Shown: positions 26,979-36,841 of the stretch, piece by piece | Numbering within the stretch: position 1 is the stretch's first letter | Layout of the letters: each line of letters begins with the position of its first letter | Source: Roseibacillus sp. | GTDB lineage: Bacteria; Verrucomicrobiota; Verrucomicrobiia; Verrucomicrobiales; Akkermansiaceae | DNA: 59,618 nt | Assembly: GCA_002686085.1 (NCBI GenBank) | Contig: NZAC01000046.1 | Location: forward strand, 1 to 59,618 | Direction: 5' to 3' | Translations under genes and position numbers: made by a program | Notes under the pieces: generated by a model | What the model was told of the DNA's origin: nothing | Seen by the model: only the letters and a program-made list of their open reading frames with translations | The model's database searches: none

Positions 26979-27953
26979 TTACGATGGTTTTGAATCCTTC
27001 ATGGCGGCCAGTAATTTTACTGCCAGACCCTCCGGGTCATCTCCCGCCCCCAAAGCCTCTCCACGAAGCGGAACATTCTCGCCATCCTCAAATAAAACTG
27101 CCCTGAGCCGAATCTTTCCAAGTTCTCCATCCTCCTCGATCTCCGCAGCGACACCCACAGGGGTTTCGCATCCTGCACCCAGAAGAGCGAGAAAACGGCG
27201 CTCTGCAGCAACAAGTCGCATCGTATTGCCATCATTGACCTCCTTGCACGCGTTGAGGGCATTCATGTCCCCAGAGCGAATTTCCAATCCCACCGCGCCT
27301 TGACCCGCAGCCGGCACAAATACTGTCTCGTCGAGCTCCTCAACATAAAGAACCTTCCCTCCACTGTCCACCACTCCATCGTGCAGAAGATCAAGCCTGC
27401 ACAATCCAGCCTTGGCCAGAAGGAGGCCCTCAAGCTCTTCTGATTCGCGCAACTTATGAATCCTTGTCGGGACGTTTCCCCGAATATCAACAATTTCGAG
27501 ATCTGGCCTCATTGATTCCAACAGCCGTCGACGCCGGACTGAACTGGTTGCCACCTTAGCCCCGTGCCGCAAGCCCTTCAGGCCTCCGGATTCTTTTCCA
27601 ATTAGAACATCCATCCGGGAAGCACGGGGGAGAACCGCCGCAATTGAGAACTCCTCGTCCAGCAGGCTCGGCATATCCTTCAAGCTGTGCACTGCAATAT
27701 CAATCTCGCCATTCTGCAAGGATACTTCCAACTCCTTGGTGAACACTCCCTTGTCCATATCGGCAGCTCGGGCGACTTCGCTAAGAGGGATATCGGTGCG
27801 ACGGTCTCCCGTCGTCTTGATGACCCTTCTCTTAATATTGAGATCCGGAAACACAGCCCGCAAGGCACTCTCTGCCATCTTTGCCTGAGCAAGCGCAAGG
27901 GCGCTACCCCGTGTACCAAGAATAATCGATTTCACTTCCGGAGCCTCCTTCAC
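26979..27953 (-). CDS. hemC: Hydroxymethylbilane synthase HemC
   Basis: A 324-residue porphobilinogen deaminase. Diagnostic blocks are LGTRGSALALAQ near the N-terminus, HSLKDMP, VRRRRLL and the dipyrromethane-attachment loop GAGCETPVGV with its Cys. It condenses four porphobilinogen units into hydroxymethylbilane. The GTG start overlaps the hemA stop in a GTGA sequence (27950-27953), which indicates coupled translation. Confidence 0.95.
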   Translation of the reverse strand: MKEAPEVKSIILGTRGSALALAQAKMAESALRAVFPDLNIKRRVIKTTGDRRTDIPLSEVARAADMDKGVFTKELEVSLQNGEIDIAVHSLKDMPSLLDEEFSIAAVLPRASRMDVLIGKESGGLKGLRHGAKVATSSVRRRRLLESMRPDLEIVDIRGNVPTRIHKLRESEELEGLLLAKAGLCRLDLLHDGVVDSGGKVLYVEELDETVFVPAAGQGAVGLEIRSGDMNALNACKEVNDGNTMRLVAAERRFLALLGAGCETPVGVAAEIEEDGELGKIRLRAVLFEDGENVPLRGEALGAGDDPEGLAVKLLAAMKDSKPS

Positions 27954-28957
27954 GATCCAAATAATCCACTCTCAATCAGTTCTTGGTCGATAATCCTCTC
28001 ACACAACTTGATCTGATCAGCACGCTGCCCCTTACCCTCCATGGCGATTTCCTTCAAAGCGTCAATATCGTACAAGTAGACTTCTTCAATGTCACCGACT
28101 TCCACCTCAATATCCCGCGGCACCGCTATGTCGATTGCAAAGAGAGGCCGGTAGCGGCGCTTCCGACGTACCGCCTCAACGTGCTCACGCTTCATTACAG
28201 CATGAGGGGCACCAGTCGAAGATATCACAACATCCACCTCCTGCAGAACCTCATGCCATTGATCAAAACGAACTGATTCTCCGTTGAGCTCATTAGCCAG
28301 TTCCTTTGCCCTTTCATACGACCGATTGGTAACGAAAATACTGCGAGCGCCCCTCGAAAGGAGACTCTTGGCTGTCATACGGCTGATTTCTCCTGCCCCG
28401 ATCACCATCACCTTACTATCTCGCAGATGACCAAATATCTTTTCGGCAAGATCCACCGCAACACTCCCTACCGAGGTCTGTCCCTGCTGAATACTCGTGT
28501 TTGTTCGCACCTTTTTCCCGACCCCGAAAGCTTTCTGGAACAGCTGATTTAGACTTCTGGCCGTAGCTCCCTTCTCCAAGGCAGCTTGGTAAGCTTTCTT
28601 CACCTGCCCAAAAATCTCGGTCTCCCCAAGAACCATCGAGTCAATCCCTGAGACGACACGGCAGAGATGCCTGGCGGCCTCCAACTGCTGCTTTTCGTAG
28701 AGATGCTCCACCCTCAGACGGCTGCCTGCCTGCGACTGCAGAAACTCGCGGAGATGATCGCTTGCGACTCCACAATCTACCGCTGCTGCATAGTACTCAG
28801 TTCGATTACAGGTCGAGAGAACAACACTTTCTTCGACACCCTCGACTTCACATAACCGTCCCGAGTGCTCTCCAAGACGACTCTCGGACACCGCGAAAAT
28901 CTCCCGTATCTCTACGGGAGCAGTCTGGTGATTCAAACCAAGACAGAGGATACCCAT
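27950..28957 (-). CDS. hemA: Glutamyl-tRNA reductase HemA
   Basis: A 335-residue protein when started at the ATG at 28957, giving MGILCLGLNHQTAPVEIRE, the usual N-terminus; the longer frame from 29005 runs into the preceding gene. The nucleophile Cys is in STCNRTEYY, followed by GETEIFGQVKKAY and the NADPH-binding GAGEISRMTAKSL. It is shorter than many family members (about 420), lacking most of the C-terminal dimerisation domain. It reduces glutamyl-tRNA to glutamate-1-semialdehyde. It starts 4 bases after the HemX-like stop and overlaps hemC by 4 bases. Confidence 0.93.
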   Translation of the reverse strand: MGILCLGLNHQTAPVEIREIFAVSESRLGEHSGRLCEVEGVEESVVLSTCNRTEYYAAAVDCGVASDHLREFLQSQAGSRLRVEHLYEKQQLEAARHLCRVVSGIDSMVLGETEIFGQVKKAYQAALEKGATARSLNQLFQKAFGVGKKVRTNTSIQQGQTSVGSVAVDLAEKIFGHLRDSKVMVIGAGEISRMTAKSLLSRGARSIFVTNRSYERAKELANELNGESVRFDQWHEVLQEVDVVISSTGAPHAVMKREHVEAVRRKRRYRPLFAIDIAVPRDIEVEVGDIEEVYLYDIDALKEIAMEGKGQRADQIKLCERIIDQELIESGLFGS

Positions 28958-28961
28958 TGCT

Positions 28962-29729
28962 CTAGACGAACGCAAAAACAAGAAGAGAAAGAATAAACAC
29001 AACAATCACGCTGCTCGACAGCCGCCGAGGAGTGATCCCGCGCCAGAAATACATGAAGACCACCGCGAGATAGGCCAACCAAGTCGCGATCGCGGCAATA
29101 AGGTGTGACCCAAGAGCGCTGTCTCGCTCCATCAGAAAGGCAGAGATAATTCCGATGGTAAGGATTCCAGCCCCTATCGATGTGAGGCGAACTATTGAAT
29201 CCAGCAGCGATCGAGCGGGAGGCAGCTTCCGAAAGAGCGACGATCCCAGTTGTTGATCCTTGAGCTTCTTATTCAGAACAAGAAACATGAGGGCCGCGAT
29301 TGCCGCCAGCGCGAAAGCTCCGTAGGACAACACGGAAAATGCCGCGTGGGCCTCCCCCCAGGGATCAACCTCGACAACTGCAACAGGGTCACGGTCCATC
29401 ACTCCGGGCAAAACTGCGACCACTTGAAAAACAGCAACAACGGGTGCAGTAAAAAGCCCCAGAAGCGAAAGACGATATGCTGGACCCACTACGAGGTAGA
29501 AGAGAACAAGCGCCCATGCGAGAAATGCGAGGATTTCGCCATAGTCTCCAAGAGGACACTTTCCTCGCAGTTCACCGCGAATGCCAAGAACTCCCATCTG
29601 GCAGATAAATGCGAGAATCATACAGGAAAGAGTCCCAATATTTCTCCCTCCGGGCCGAAAAGAAGTCGCCCCCCATACCCCGCCAAACACGACGAGCACA
29701 GTTGCCACAACCAAAAGCCATTGCGCCAT
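28962..29729 (-). CDS. HemX/CcsA-like cytochrome c assembly membrane protein
   Basis: A 255-residue protein with about eight hydrophobic segments. The stretch WGEAHAAFSVLSYGAFALAA, the loop before it with an acidic patch, and a late conserved region place it in the CcsA/CcmC/HemX haem-handling superfamily, although the classic Trp-rich WWD motif is only weakly kept. HemX in Bacillus sits in the hemAXCDBL operon and influences HemA level. Here it is the first gene before hemA, so a similar regulatory or haem-handling role is inferred. Confidence 0.78.
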   Translation of the reverse strand: MAQWLLVVATVLVVFGGVWGATSFRPGGRNIGTLSCMILAFICQMGVLGIRGELRGKCPLGDYGEILAFLAWALVLFYLVVGPAYRLSLLGLFTAPVVAVFQVVAVLPGVMDRDPVAVVEVDPWGEAHAAFSVLSYGAFALAAIAALMFLVLNKKLKDQQLGSSLFRKLPPARSLLDSIVRLTSIGAGILTIGIISAFLMERDSALGSHLIAAIATWLAYLAVVFMYFWRGITPRRLSSSVIVVFILSLLVFAFV

Positions 29730-29976
29730 GACCTTTCCATGCTCTCCGCCACCCCTTGATGCAAGGGAAAGTTCATGTCTTCCGGGCTATTTATATTCAG
29801 TCTAGGGATCTCTCGTCCACCTCCCGGCACCTCGCGGCCCATCCTTTCAGTCATGAAAATGAGATACGATCGAACTAGCCGACTCGCTCACAACACATTC
29901 GAATCACCCCGTCGGGACGCTCCGGAAAACGGTGAATTATTCTGTTCCTACCGCCTGCGAGGAGTTAGGCAATTAT

Positions 29977-30501
29977 ATGGATCAGTCCAACCACCTCCGT
30001 GCAGCTGTTCGTGACGTTCCCGACTTTCCCAAGCCCGGGATCGTCTTCAAGGACATTACACCGATTCTCGGTGACAGCGCCCTCTTTCAGGACTCCATAA
30101 AGTTACTGGCAGAAACCGCAGGTGGGGCAACAATAGACAAGGTCGTTGGTATTGATGCCCGGGGGTTCATTTTCGCTGCAGCGGTAGCTGACCGTCTCAA
30201 CGCAGGATTTATCCCAATTCGAAAAAAGGGAAAGCTCCCCTCAACTACTCGTGAAGCGGCATACGAACTGGAATACGGCGAGGGGATCGTCGAAATTCAC
30301 GAAGATGCCATTGGGCCTGGAGAGAACGTCCTACTGATTGACGATCTTCTTGCTACCGGCGGCACTGCAGAAGCGGCTCTCAAACTACTGGATGGACTGG
30401 GGGCCAATCTCATTGGCGTATCGTTTCTCATCGAGCTTACGTTTCTCGACGGTCGCAGCAAACTTGGCACGAGGCCAATCACTTCCTTAATCTGCTACTA
30501 A
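29977..30501 (+). CDS. apt: Adenine phosphoribosyltransferase
   Basis: A 174-residue enzyme when started at the ATG at 29977, which gives the normal length; a longer frame begins at 29932. The N-terminal block RDVPDFPKPGIVFKDITPIL is diagnostic, GIDARGFIFAAAVADRL follows, and the PRPP-binding loop reads VLLIDDLLATGGT. It salvages adenine to AMP using PRPP. An AGGAG motif lies 12 bases upstream of the chosen ATG. Confidence 0.93.
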   Translation: MDQSNHLRAAVRDVPDFPKPGIVFKDITPILGDSALFQDSIKLLAETAGGATIDKVVGIDARGFIFAAAVADRLNAGFIPIRKKGKLPSTTREAAYELEYGEGIVEIHEDAIGPGENVLLIDDLLATGGTAEAALKLLDGLGANLIGVSFLIELTFLDGRSKLGTRPITSLICY

Positions 30502-30580
30502 AAAACCCTTAAGACGCGGAGACAACCCACGATCATGCTCCGGGGCGATATTCTCTGGCTGAAATGAGTAAAAATCAACC

Positions 30581-32923
30581 GTGAGAGGCCTCCCAGATCA
30601 TCACTGGGAAATCCTCACCTTCTTTTGGGGTTTTCACGATAGCCCCCGATCATCAGCCGCGCTACCCTCAGGGGTGCCCAGATCTTTTTCTCTTCTTCTC
30701 TGGCTTACGTCGGCCGTCTTCCTCTGCGCCGAGCGGGTTCCCGCGCCCCGTAGTGAAATCCTCTTTGAGGCCCCAAATAACCAAAATCAACAAACCACTA
30801 CTCCAGAGAGCAAGCCTCAGTCCGTAGAGCAGATTGCCAAACTCTCCCGCCGCTCCGCAGTGGTCATCCGCCACGGAGGTCGAGCCGGAGGCGAGGGCGG
30901 AACAGGAAGCGGCTTTGTTATTTCGGAAAGTGGACTGATTGCGACCTGCGCGCATGTCATCGGTGAATCTAGGCCCCTGACTGTTCATTTCGACGACGGA
31001 TCGGAGCACAAGGTCACTTCTATCCACGCTTGGGATGCAAAACTGGATTTAGCCATCCTTCAGATCGATCTCCGCGGCAGGACCGTAGAACCTCTTAGAC
31101 TTGCGCCTGCTGACACCATCTCTCAGGGCACGGAGATTGTTGCGATAGGAGCCCCTCACGGCCTTGAATTCAGTGTCGTCAAAGGAGTCATTTCAGCCCT
31201 TCGCGACTTTGATGGACGCGCTCTCCTCCAAGTCGCAATCCCCGTTGAACCTGGCAATAGCGGAGGACCCCTCCTTGACCGCCAAGGCGAGGTTCATGGC
31301 TTGCTGACCATGAAATCGGCCGTGACTGACAACCTGGGCTTTGCAGTTCCCGTGGGAGCGCTCCACCGTCTACTCGCCAACCCCAATTCTGTCCCCATGG
31401 AGAAATGGCTTACAATTGGCAGCTTAGACCCCAAGCGGTGGCGAATCCTGATGGGCGCAAACTGGAAACAGCGAGCGGGAAGAATCACCGTGAGTAGCCC
31501 GGGTGATGGGTTTGGGGGTCGCAGCCTCTGTCTGTCACAGCGCGAAGCTCCAGGCCTCCCTTACGAGATATCTGTCGAGGCGAAGCTTGATGACGAGGCC
31601 GGCGCGGCGGGACTCGTCTTTGAATCAGACGGAGGGAACCGCCACTATGGATTCTACCCTAGTAGCGGCAGCCTGCGCCTTACTCGCTTCGACGGCCCTG
31701 ATGTATTTAGCTGGAACATACTCAAGCAACTAAAAAGTGATGCTTACCAGCCCGGAGAATGGAATCGCCTTCGTGTCCGTATCGAGGAAAAGGCCATCTC
31801 CTGCTTCGTAAACGGGGAGAAAGTAATCCAGCTCGAGGACAATATCCTTCGAGGCGGCCATGCAGGCCTCGCAAAGTTCCGCCAGACAGAGGCCACTTTC
31901 CGCAACTTCCGCATTGGCCCCGACCTCGCCGAAGAGAAGCCCCCGAAGGAACTGGTGATCGCGATTGAGAAACAGGTGAACAGACTGAAGAAAAACCCCG
32001 ATAACGAAAACACCGTTGATCGACTAAGTAAAAATGCAGACCTCGTTCGCCCACTTCTCAGGCGTGAGGTGGAGAACCTTCGAGCCAGGGCCGATCGCCT
32101 CGAGAAGAAATCACGAGAAATACATCGCAGATCAATCATAGATCAAATCATCACTTCCCTGCAGGGCGATGACAATCAGGGCCTGTTCCACGCAGCCCTG
32201 CTAATCGCGCAGATGGACAACCCAGAACTCCGAGTAGGTGACTATCACGTAGAACTCGACCGAATGGCCGCCGAAATTGCGGGGACAATTACAAAAAAAG
32301 CCAACCTCCCTGAAAAGGTCAGCGCGATCGGCAACTACCTATTTAAGAATAATGGATTTCATGGAAGCAGGAGCGACTACTACAACCGCTCCAATAGCTA
32401 TCTCAACGAAGTAATTGATGACCGGGAAGGCATTCCAATCACCCTATCCCTCCTTTTCATGGAGCTTGCCAGACTGGTTGGAGTAAAGATGCATGGCTTG
32501 CCCCTCCCCGGCCATTTTGCCACCTGCTATGAATTTGATGGAAAGCGGATCATCATCGATCCGTTCGATGGGGGAACAGTCATGAAGTCGGAAACTGCAG
32601 ATGCACTACTCTCCGATGCAGGAATGCAGATAGATTCTTCCAGAATGGAGACTGCGACGCCCCGGGAAATCGTGTGTCGCATGCTCAGAAATCTACAGAC
32701 CATCGCGATTGAAGAAAAAGCATTCCCCGATGCGCTCGACTATGTCGATACGGTTGTTCGAATTCAGCCGAATTCAGCGCAGGACCGTCTCAACCGTGCC
32801 CTTCTCAGCCTGCAGATAGATCAGCCAGGCAGGGCGAAAACTGATTTACAGTGGATCCTTGATAACAAGCCTGAGGGAATCCATCTGGGCCGGATCCGAG
32901 ACCTTATGACTCGCCTTGAGTAA
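30581..32923 (+). CDS. Trypsin-like protease / LamG-type / SirB1 transglutaminase-like fusion
   Basis: A 780-residue secreted multidomain protein. A hydrophobic signal is near 35-50. Start is GTG at 30581; a GTG at 30674 would also keep the signal. Residues about 85-270 are an S1C serine protease with His125 (TCAHVIG), Asp156 (LDLAIL) and Ser227 (PGNSGGP). Residues about 285-448 look like a concanavalin-type domain (DUF1080/LamG-like). After a charged helical linker, 530-690 match the SirB1_N/transglutaminase-like domain (NNGFHGSRSDYYNRSNSYL, REGIPITLSLLFMELARLVG, GLPLPGHFATCY, IIIDPFDGG). TPR-like helices end the protein. No PDZ domain is present. The target is unknown. Confidence 0.82.
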   Translation: MRGLPDHHWEILTFFWGFHDSPRSSAALPSGVPRSFSLLLWLTSAVFLCAERVPAPRSEILFEAPNNQNQQTTTPESKPQSVEQIAKLSRRSAVVIRHGGRAGGEGGTGSGFVISESGLIATCAHVIGESRPLTVHFDDGSEHKVTSIHAWDAKLDLAILQIDLRGRTVEPLRLAPADTISQGTEIVAIGAPHGLEFSVVKGVISALRDFDGRALLQVAIPVEPGNSGGPLLDRQGEVHGLLTMKSAVTDNLGFAVPVGALHRLLANPNSVPMEKWLTIGSLDPKRWRILMGANWKQRAGRITVSSPGDGFGGRSLCLSQREAPGLPYEISVEAKLDDEAGAAGLVFESDGGNRHYGFYPSSGSLRLTRFDGPDVFSWNILKQLKSDAYQPGEWNRLRVRIEEKAISCFVNGEKVIQLEDNILRGGHAGLAKFRQTEATFRNFRIGPDLAEEKPPKELVIAIEKQVNRLKKNPDNENTVDRLSKNADLVRPLLRREVENLRARADRLEKKSREIHRRSIIDQIITSLQGDDNQGLFHAALLIAQMDNPELRVGDYHVELDRMAAEIAGTITKKANLPEKVSAIGNYLFKNNGFHGSRSDYYNRSNSYLNEVIDDREGIPITLSLLFMELARLVGVKMHGLPLPGHFATCYEFDGKRIIIDPFDGGTVMKSETADALLSDAGMQIDSSRMETATPREIVCRMLRNLQTIAIEEKAFPDALDYVDTVVRIQPNSAQDRLNRALLSLQIDQPGRAKTDLQWILDNKPEGIHLGRIRDLMTRLE

Positions 32924-33021
32924 GCGGCCCTTCAAAACCTCGAGCGCCGACCCTCTCGATAACTCGCCTCAAATCTGCGCGGAAACTTTCCATTTCAGGT
33001 CTGTTCCGGCACACTCACCAC

Positions 33022-35778
33022 GTGTTGCAGGATGAGCATCCCGAGACCGTTCCTGATCCCCTCCGCCCGGATCAGCTTGCGGAGTTGCCAGCAGGCGAAC
33101 GGCTTGAGGTGTACAAGCGATATCTGAAAAATGAAAACTCCCGCATTCGCCGTATTCACGACCAAGGAGCCGGAGGATGTGAAATAGCAGCTTTACGCTC
33201 AGGAATCATTGATACCCTGCTTCGATCTCTTTTTCAGACTGCGAGCTCGCAAACCCCCACTCCACCTGCTCTTAGCCTCATGGCCAATGGAGGTTACGGC
33301 CGGGGCCTACTCAACCCCTCCTCTGATATAGACCTCCTTTTCCTCCTACCCCAACCCTCCCACCGACTTGGCCAAAACGAACGTAATCTCGTTGAGAGTA
33401 TCCTCTACCCCTTATTTGATCTCGGATTCAAAGTAGGACACGCCTCACGCTCCGTCAACGAGTGCCTTACAGAGGCAAGAAGGGATCCCATTACCCGCAC
33501 CTCTCTCTTCGACCACCGCCTGCTCTGTGGTAACGAAGACCTGTCCAAGGAATTCAGCCAAAGGTTCAGGCAGGAATGCATAATCAAAGACCGCCTCCGG
33601 TTTTTTGAGGAGAGAAAAAGCGATATCGAGACTCGCTACCACAAGTTCTCTTCTACGGTTTTTCTCCAAGAGCCCAATTTGAAGGAAAGCCCAGGATGCA
33701 TGCGGGATTTTCACAACCTGATCTGGATCTCCGACGCACTCTTTAATACTCGCGATCTCGACGAACTCCAGCGTCTAGGCATTCTGAGCGTAAATGCCTG
33801 TGCCGAACTCAAGGAAGGCTTCGATTTTCTGCACCGCGTCCGCAATTGCCTTCACTATCACACAGGAAAAGCCACTGACATCCTTACTCTCCGGTTCCAG
33901 GGAATCATTACAGAAGAGTTTCACTATCGACATAAGACCAAGCTCCGCAGGATCGAGGCTCTTATGAGGGACTACTACCTCCACGCTCGAGATATTCACC
34001 AGCATACCGCCAGCGTCTTCGAGATCGCGGAGATCGAAACTCCGGTCCTCCGCCCTTTCAGACTTCCTTTTCGAATCCCCTTCCTCCGAGGATCTGCCGC
34101 CAAAAAGTTCGATGGATTTATAGCTGAGAACGGCCTTCTCTCTGCGACCTCCGAGGGGGTCTTCAGCCAAGAACCAGAACGTCTCCTCCGCCTCTTTCTG
34201 CATTGCCAGAAACATCACCTCAGGCCCTCGCCTGCACTCCGGAAACTGATTAAGGCCAATTGGCACCGAATTGACAGACGCTTCAATTACAACCAAGAAA
34301 ACCGACAGACGTTCCGGACTATCCTCGAGCAAAAGGGTCAGGTCGCGCGAATCCTTCGATTAATGCATCGGTGCGGAGTTCTTGGCCGATATCTCCCTGA
34401 GTTCGGTGCACTTGAATGCCTTGTTCAGCACGAATTTTTTCATCGCTACACAGCGGATGAACATACTCTGCAATGTGTCGATCAGCTCGATGCTCTCATG
34501 GAATCCGATGACCCAGCTGTGGCGCGATATCGCCACATCCTGATTGATATTGAGGATCCGTATGCGCTCTACCTTGCGGTTCTTCTTCACGACTCAGGTC
34601 GAGCGGAAAATGTGCGTGAACATATCGATGGCTCGCAGATCCTTGCCAATAAGGTGTGCAGACGGCTCCAAATCAGCCATGGGCGGCGCCAGCTGATCAT
34701 GTTCCTTGTCGATCATCACCTCACTCTCTGGCGCTTTGCTACCAAGCGCAATATTGATGATCCCGATGTCGTTGCAGAATTTTCCGACCTCATGAAAAAT
34801 CGGAGATTTTTGGACGCGTTACTGCTTTTCACCTACGCGGATTCCAAAGGGACGAGTGAAGAGGCCTGGGGGTCATGGAAGGAGTCCCTTCTCGTTCAGC
34901 TGTACAGGTCTGCGCGTGCCGTCCTTGAACGTGGGTATGAAACCTATGATGCCGAGTTTCGAGAGAAGCTGGAAAACCTGAGAGAGAAAGTCAGCAGGGA
35001 TCTGCACGAACGCTATGCCGATATTATCAGTGAGCACTTCGGCCGAATGCCCAAGCGCTACTTCCGCTATCGTGACGCTCTGAGTGTAGGCACTCACATC
35101 CGTGCAATCTGGCAATATCTGGATCGAAGAAAAAGGCGGCCCAACACTCCTTTCGAAGCTGCTGTTCAGTGGCTCGAGTATTCCGAACAGGGTTATACAG
35201 AGTTAACGGTCGTAACCGAAGATCGGAACCTGCTTCTCGAAAAGATTTGCTGCGCACTCGCCGCTCATGAAATCAATATCATGTCCGCGGACATCTACAC
35301 ACGCCCAGACGGAGTTGCCCTTGACGTTTTCAGGGTCAGCACCGGTGACATGGAGGCCGTTGCGAATACCTACCGGCAGGTTAGCGTAGTAGTAACATTG
35401 TATGAGTTGAATCATGAAGAGGACTACGAACCCGGAGCCTATCTCAAGGTGAAGGAGAACTTCCTTCGCGATTCTAATGACGATGCCATTCCCTTCCCAG
35501 TTCGAGCCTATATTGACAATGAGAGCGATCCACGATTTACCGTGATTGAGATTCAGGCAATTGATCGCATCGCTCTTCTTCACAATTTGCTACACACAAT
35601 AAATCGACACGGTCTCGACACAATTCACGCCCGAATTGCCACCGAGAAAGGAGCTGCTTTGGACACCTTCTACGTTCAAACAACTAACAACCAGTCCAAG
35701 CTCAGTGAACCCGACCGAATTATGGAGCTACAAAAAGCCCTGCAGGAAGTAATCCTGCCCATTCAGGAGGAGAACTAG
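33022..35778 (+). CDS. glnD: [Protein-PII] uridylyltransferase/uridylyl-removing enzyme GlnD
   Basis: A 918-residue nitrogen-sensing enzyme. The nucleotidyltransferase motif is GGYGRGLLNPSSDIDLLFL (90-108), with Asp102 and Asp104. The HD phosphohydrolase domain has HD at about 523-524, with upstream and downstream His-rich blocks (EFFHRYTADEHT, LVDHHLTLWRFATKRNIDDP). Two ACT domains follow (about 730-800 and 835-905). It adds UMP to PII proteins when glutamine is low and removes it when glutamine is high. Start is GTG at 33022. No glnB or glnA is in the window. Confidence 0.93.
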   Translation: MLQDEHPETVPDPLRPDQLAELPAGERLEVYKRYLKNENSRIRRIHDQGAGGCEIAALRSGIIDTLLRSLFQTASSQTPTPPALSLMANGGYGRGLLNPSSDIDLLFLLPQPSHRLGQNERNLVESILYPLFDLGFKVGHASRSVNECLTEARRDPITRTSLFDHRLLCGNEDLSKEFSQRFRQECIIKDRLRFFEERKSDIETRYHKFSSTVFLQEPNLKESPGCMRDFHNLIWISDALFNTRDLDELQRLGILSVNACAELKEGFDFLHRVRNCLHYHTGKATDILTLRFQGIITEEFHYRHKTKLRRIEALMRDYYLHARDIHQHTASVFEIAEIETPVLRPFRLPFRIPFLRGSAAKKFDGFIAENGLLSATSEGVFSQEPERLLRLFLHCQKHHLRPSPALRKLIKANWHRIDRRFNYNQENRQTFRTILEQKGQVARILRLMHRCGVLGRYLPEFGALECLVQHEFFHRYTADEHTLQCVDQLDALMESDDPAVARYRHILIDIEDPYALYLAVLLHDSGRAENVREHIDGSQILANKVCRRLQISHGRRQLIMFLVDHHLTLWRFATKRNIDDPDVVAEFSDLMKNRRFLDALLLFTYADSKGTSEEAWGSWKESLLVQLYRSARAVLERGYETYDAEFREKLENLREKVSRDLHERYADIISEHFGRMPKRYFRYRDALSVGTHIRAIWQYLDRRKRRPNTPFEAAVQWLEYSEQGYTELTVVTEDRNLLLEKICCALAAHEINIMSADIYTRPDGVALDVFRVSTGDMEAVANTYRQVSVVVTLYELNHEEDYEPGAYLKVKENFLRDSNDDAIPFPVRAYIDNESDPRFTVIEIQAIDRIALLHNLLHTINRHGLDTIHARIATEKGAALDTFYVQTTNNQSKLSEPDRIMELQKALQEVILPIQEEN

Positions 35779-35842
35779 GAACGGCACTCCGGGATGCCGC
35801 TCAACCATATTCCAAATCGCTGACCCCACAGATGAGTTAGGA

Positions 35843-36841
35843 TCACCCCTGCTTTCTCGGATCTGGCACCACAAGCCTCTCGCTTACGGAATTCACCACT
35901 GCCCCTGATTGAACCCACTGGTTATAGAGATTCCATCCCCGCTCTACGAGAGCCTCTGTTTGACCAAACCGATCTGGGCTACCCAGAACAATACAAACAA
36001 GACGGCGAGGAGTGAGTCTGGTTGCTCCGTCTGGCAACTTTTCCACGATCGGACGCAGTTCGGAGCTCGTTGCAAGGCACTGCCCAGCAGCCCTCGTCAT
36101 TCCAGTCTTAATGCCGTTGATCTGAATGCGCCCCAGGATCTTGTTAGTGTTTTGCACGCGAAAAGCCTTGGTCACTTCGCCGTGCTTGAAAGAGAGTGCC
36201 CGACTCTTCTGCTTCACGAAAAACGCAAATCCAGGATTTCTCATCGCGTAGATACAAAGCCGGGCCATATCCGCAGCCGTTGAGTAACCCTTGCTCCTCT
36301 GCACGTAGAGTCCATGAGGGGTCGAGAATCTCGTCCTTCTCATTTCCAGTTCTCCAGCCAGGATATTCATTTCCGCCACAAAGGCCTTCACGGGATCACC
36401 TCTATTCCCCCTTGCCTGCTGCAGGGCAAACCCCACATGGTGCGCAATGGATTGAGCCGCCGAGTTGTCCGAACCCATCAAAGCGGAATAGAGGGCATTC
36501 CTGAGAGATATCCTATCACCTGGCTTCAGTCCCATGGGATTAGAACCACCCAGGCTGGCAACTGATGGCGGAACTACCATCTCACCACCCAGATCGGCTC
36601 CAGTAGCTTTGGCCCAATCCAGCGCGATGATCGCGGTTGCCACCTTGGTCAAACTGGCGACTGGACGTTTTTGGTCAGAGCCCTCCGCAAGGAGAATTCT
36701 TCCCGAGTTGGCTTCAACAACGAAATACGACTCTCTGGCTGACAATGGCAGAATACTGCCCATAGACAGCAAAAGGGTGGCAAGGACACCAGCTCGGAAA
36801 CAATTTAACACGGGCATTAAGGCAGATTGCCCTGAAAACAT
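35843..36841 (-). CDS. D-alanyl-D-alanine carboxypeptidase (S11 family)
   Basis: A serine carboxypeptidase trimming peptidoglycan pentapeptides. The three penicillin-binding motifs are present: S-L-T-K in PVASLTKVATA, S-D-N in MGSDNSAAQS, and K-T-G in INGIKTGMTRAAG. The frame extends to 37042, but the extra N-terminal part looks non-coding. I chose the ATG at 36841 (332 residues); an ATG at 36817 is equally possible. Both leave a hydrophobic signal (GVLATLLLSMGSILPLSA). It lacks the long C-terminal domain of E. coli DacA. It converges on glnD. Confidence 0.9.
   Translation of the reverse strand: MFSGQSALMPVLNCFRAGVLATLLLSMGSILPLSARESYFVVEANSGRILLAEGSDQKRPVASLTKVATAIIALDWAKATGADLGGEMVVPPSVASLGGSNPMGLKPGDRISLRNALYSALMGSDNSAAQSIAHHVGFALQQARGNRGDPVKAFVAEMNILAGELEMRRTRFSTPHGLYVQRSKGYSTAADMARLCIYAMRNPGFAFFVKQKSRALSFKHGEVTKAFRVQNTNKILGRIQINGIKTGMTRAAGQCLATSSELRPIVEKLPDGATRLTPRRLVCIVLGSPDRFGQTEALVERGWNLYNQWVQSGAVVNSVSERLVVPDPRKQG

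Noticed and set aside
35782-35799. Hairpin CGGCA/TGCCG between glnD and the carboxypeptidase gene
   Set aside because: Only five paired bases and no T tract on either strand, so I do not call a terminator.
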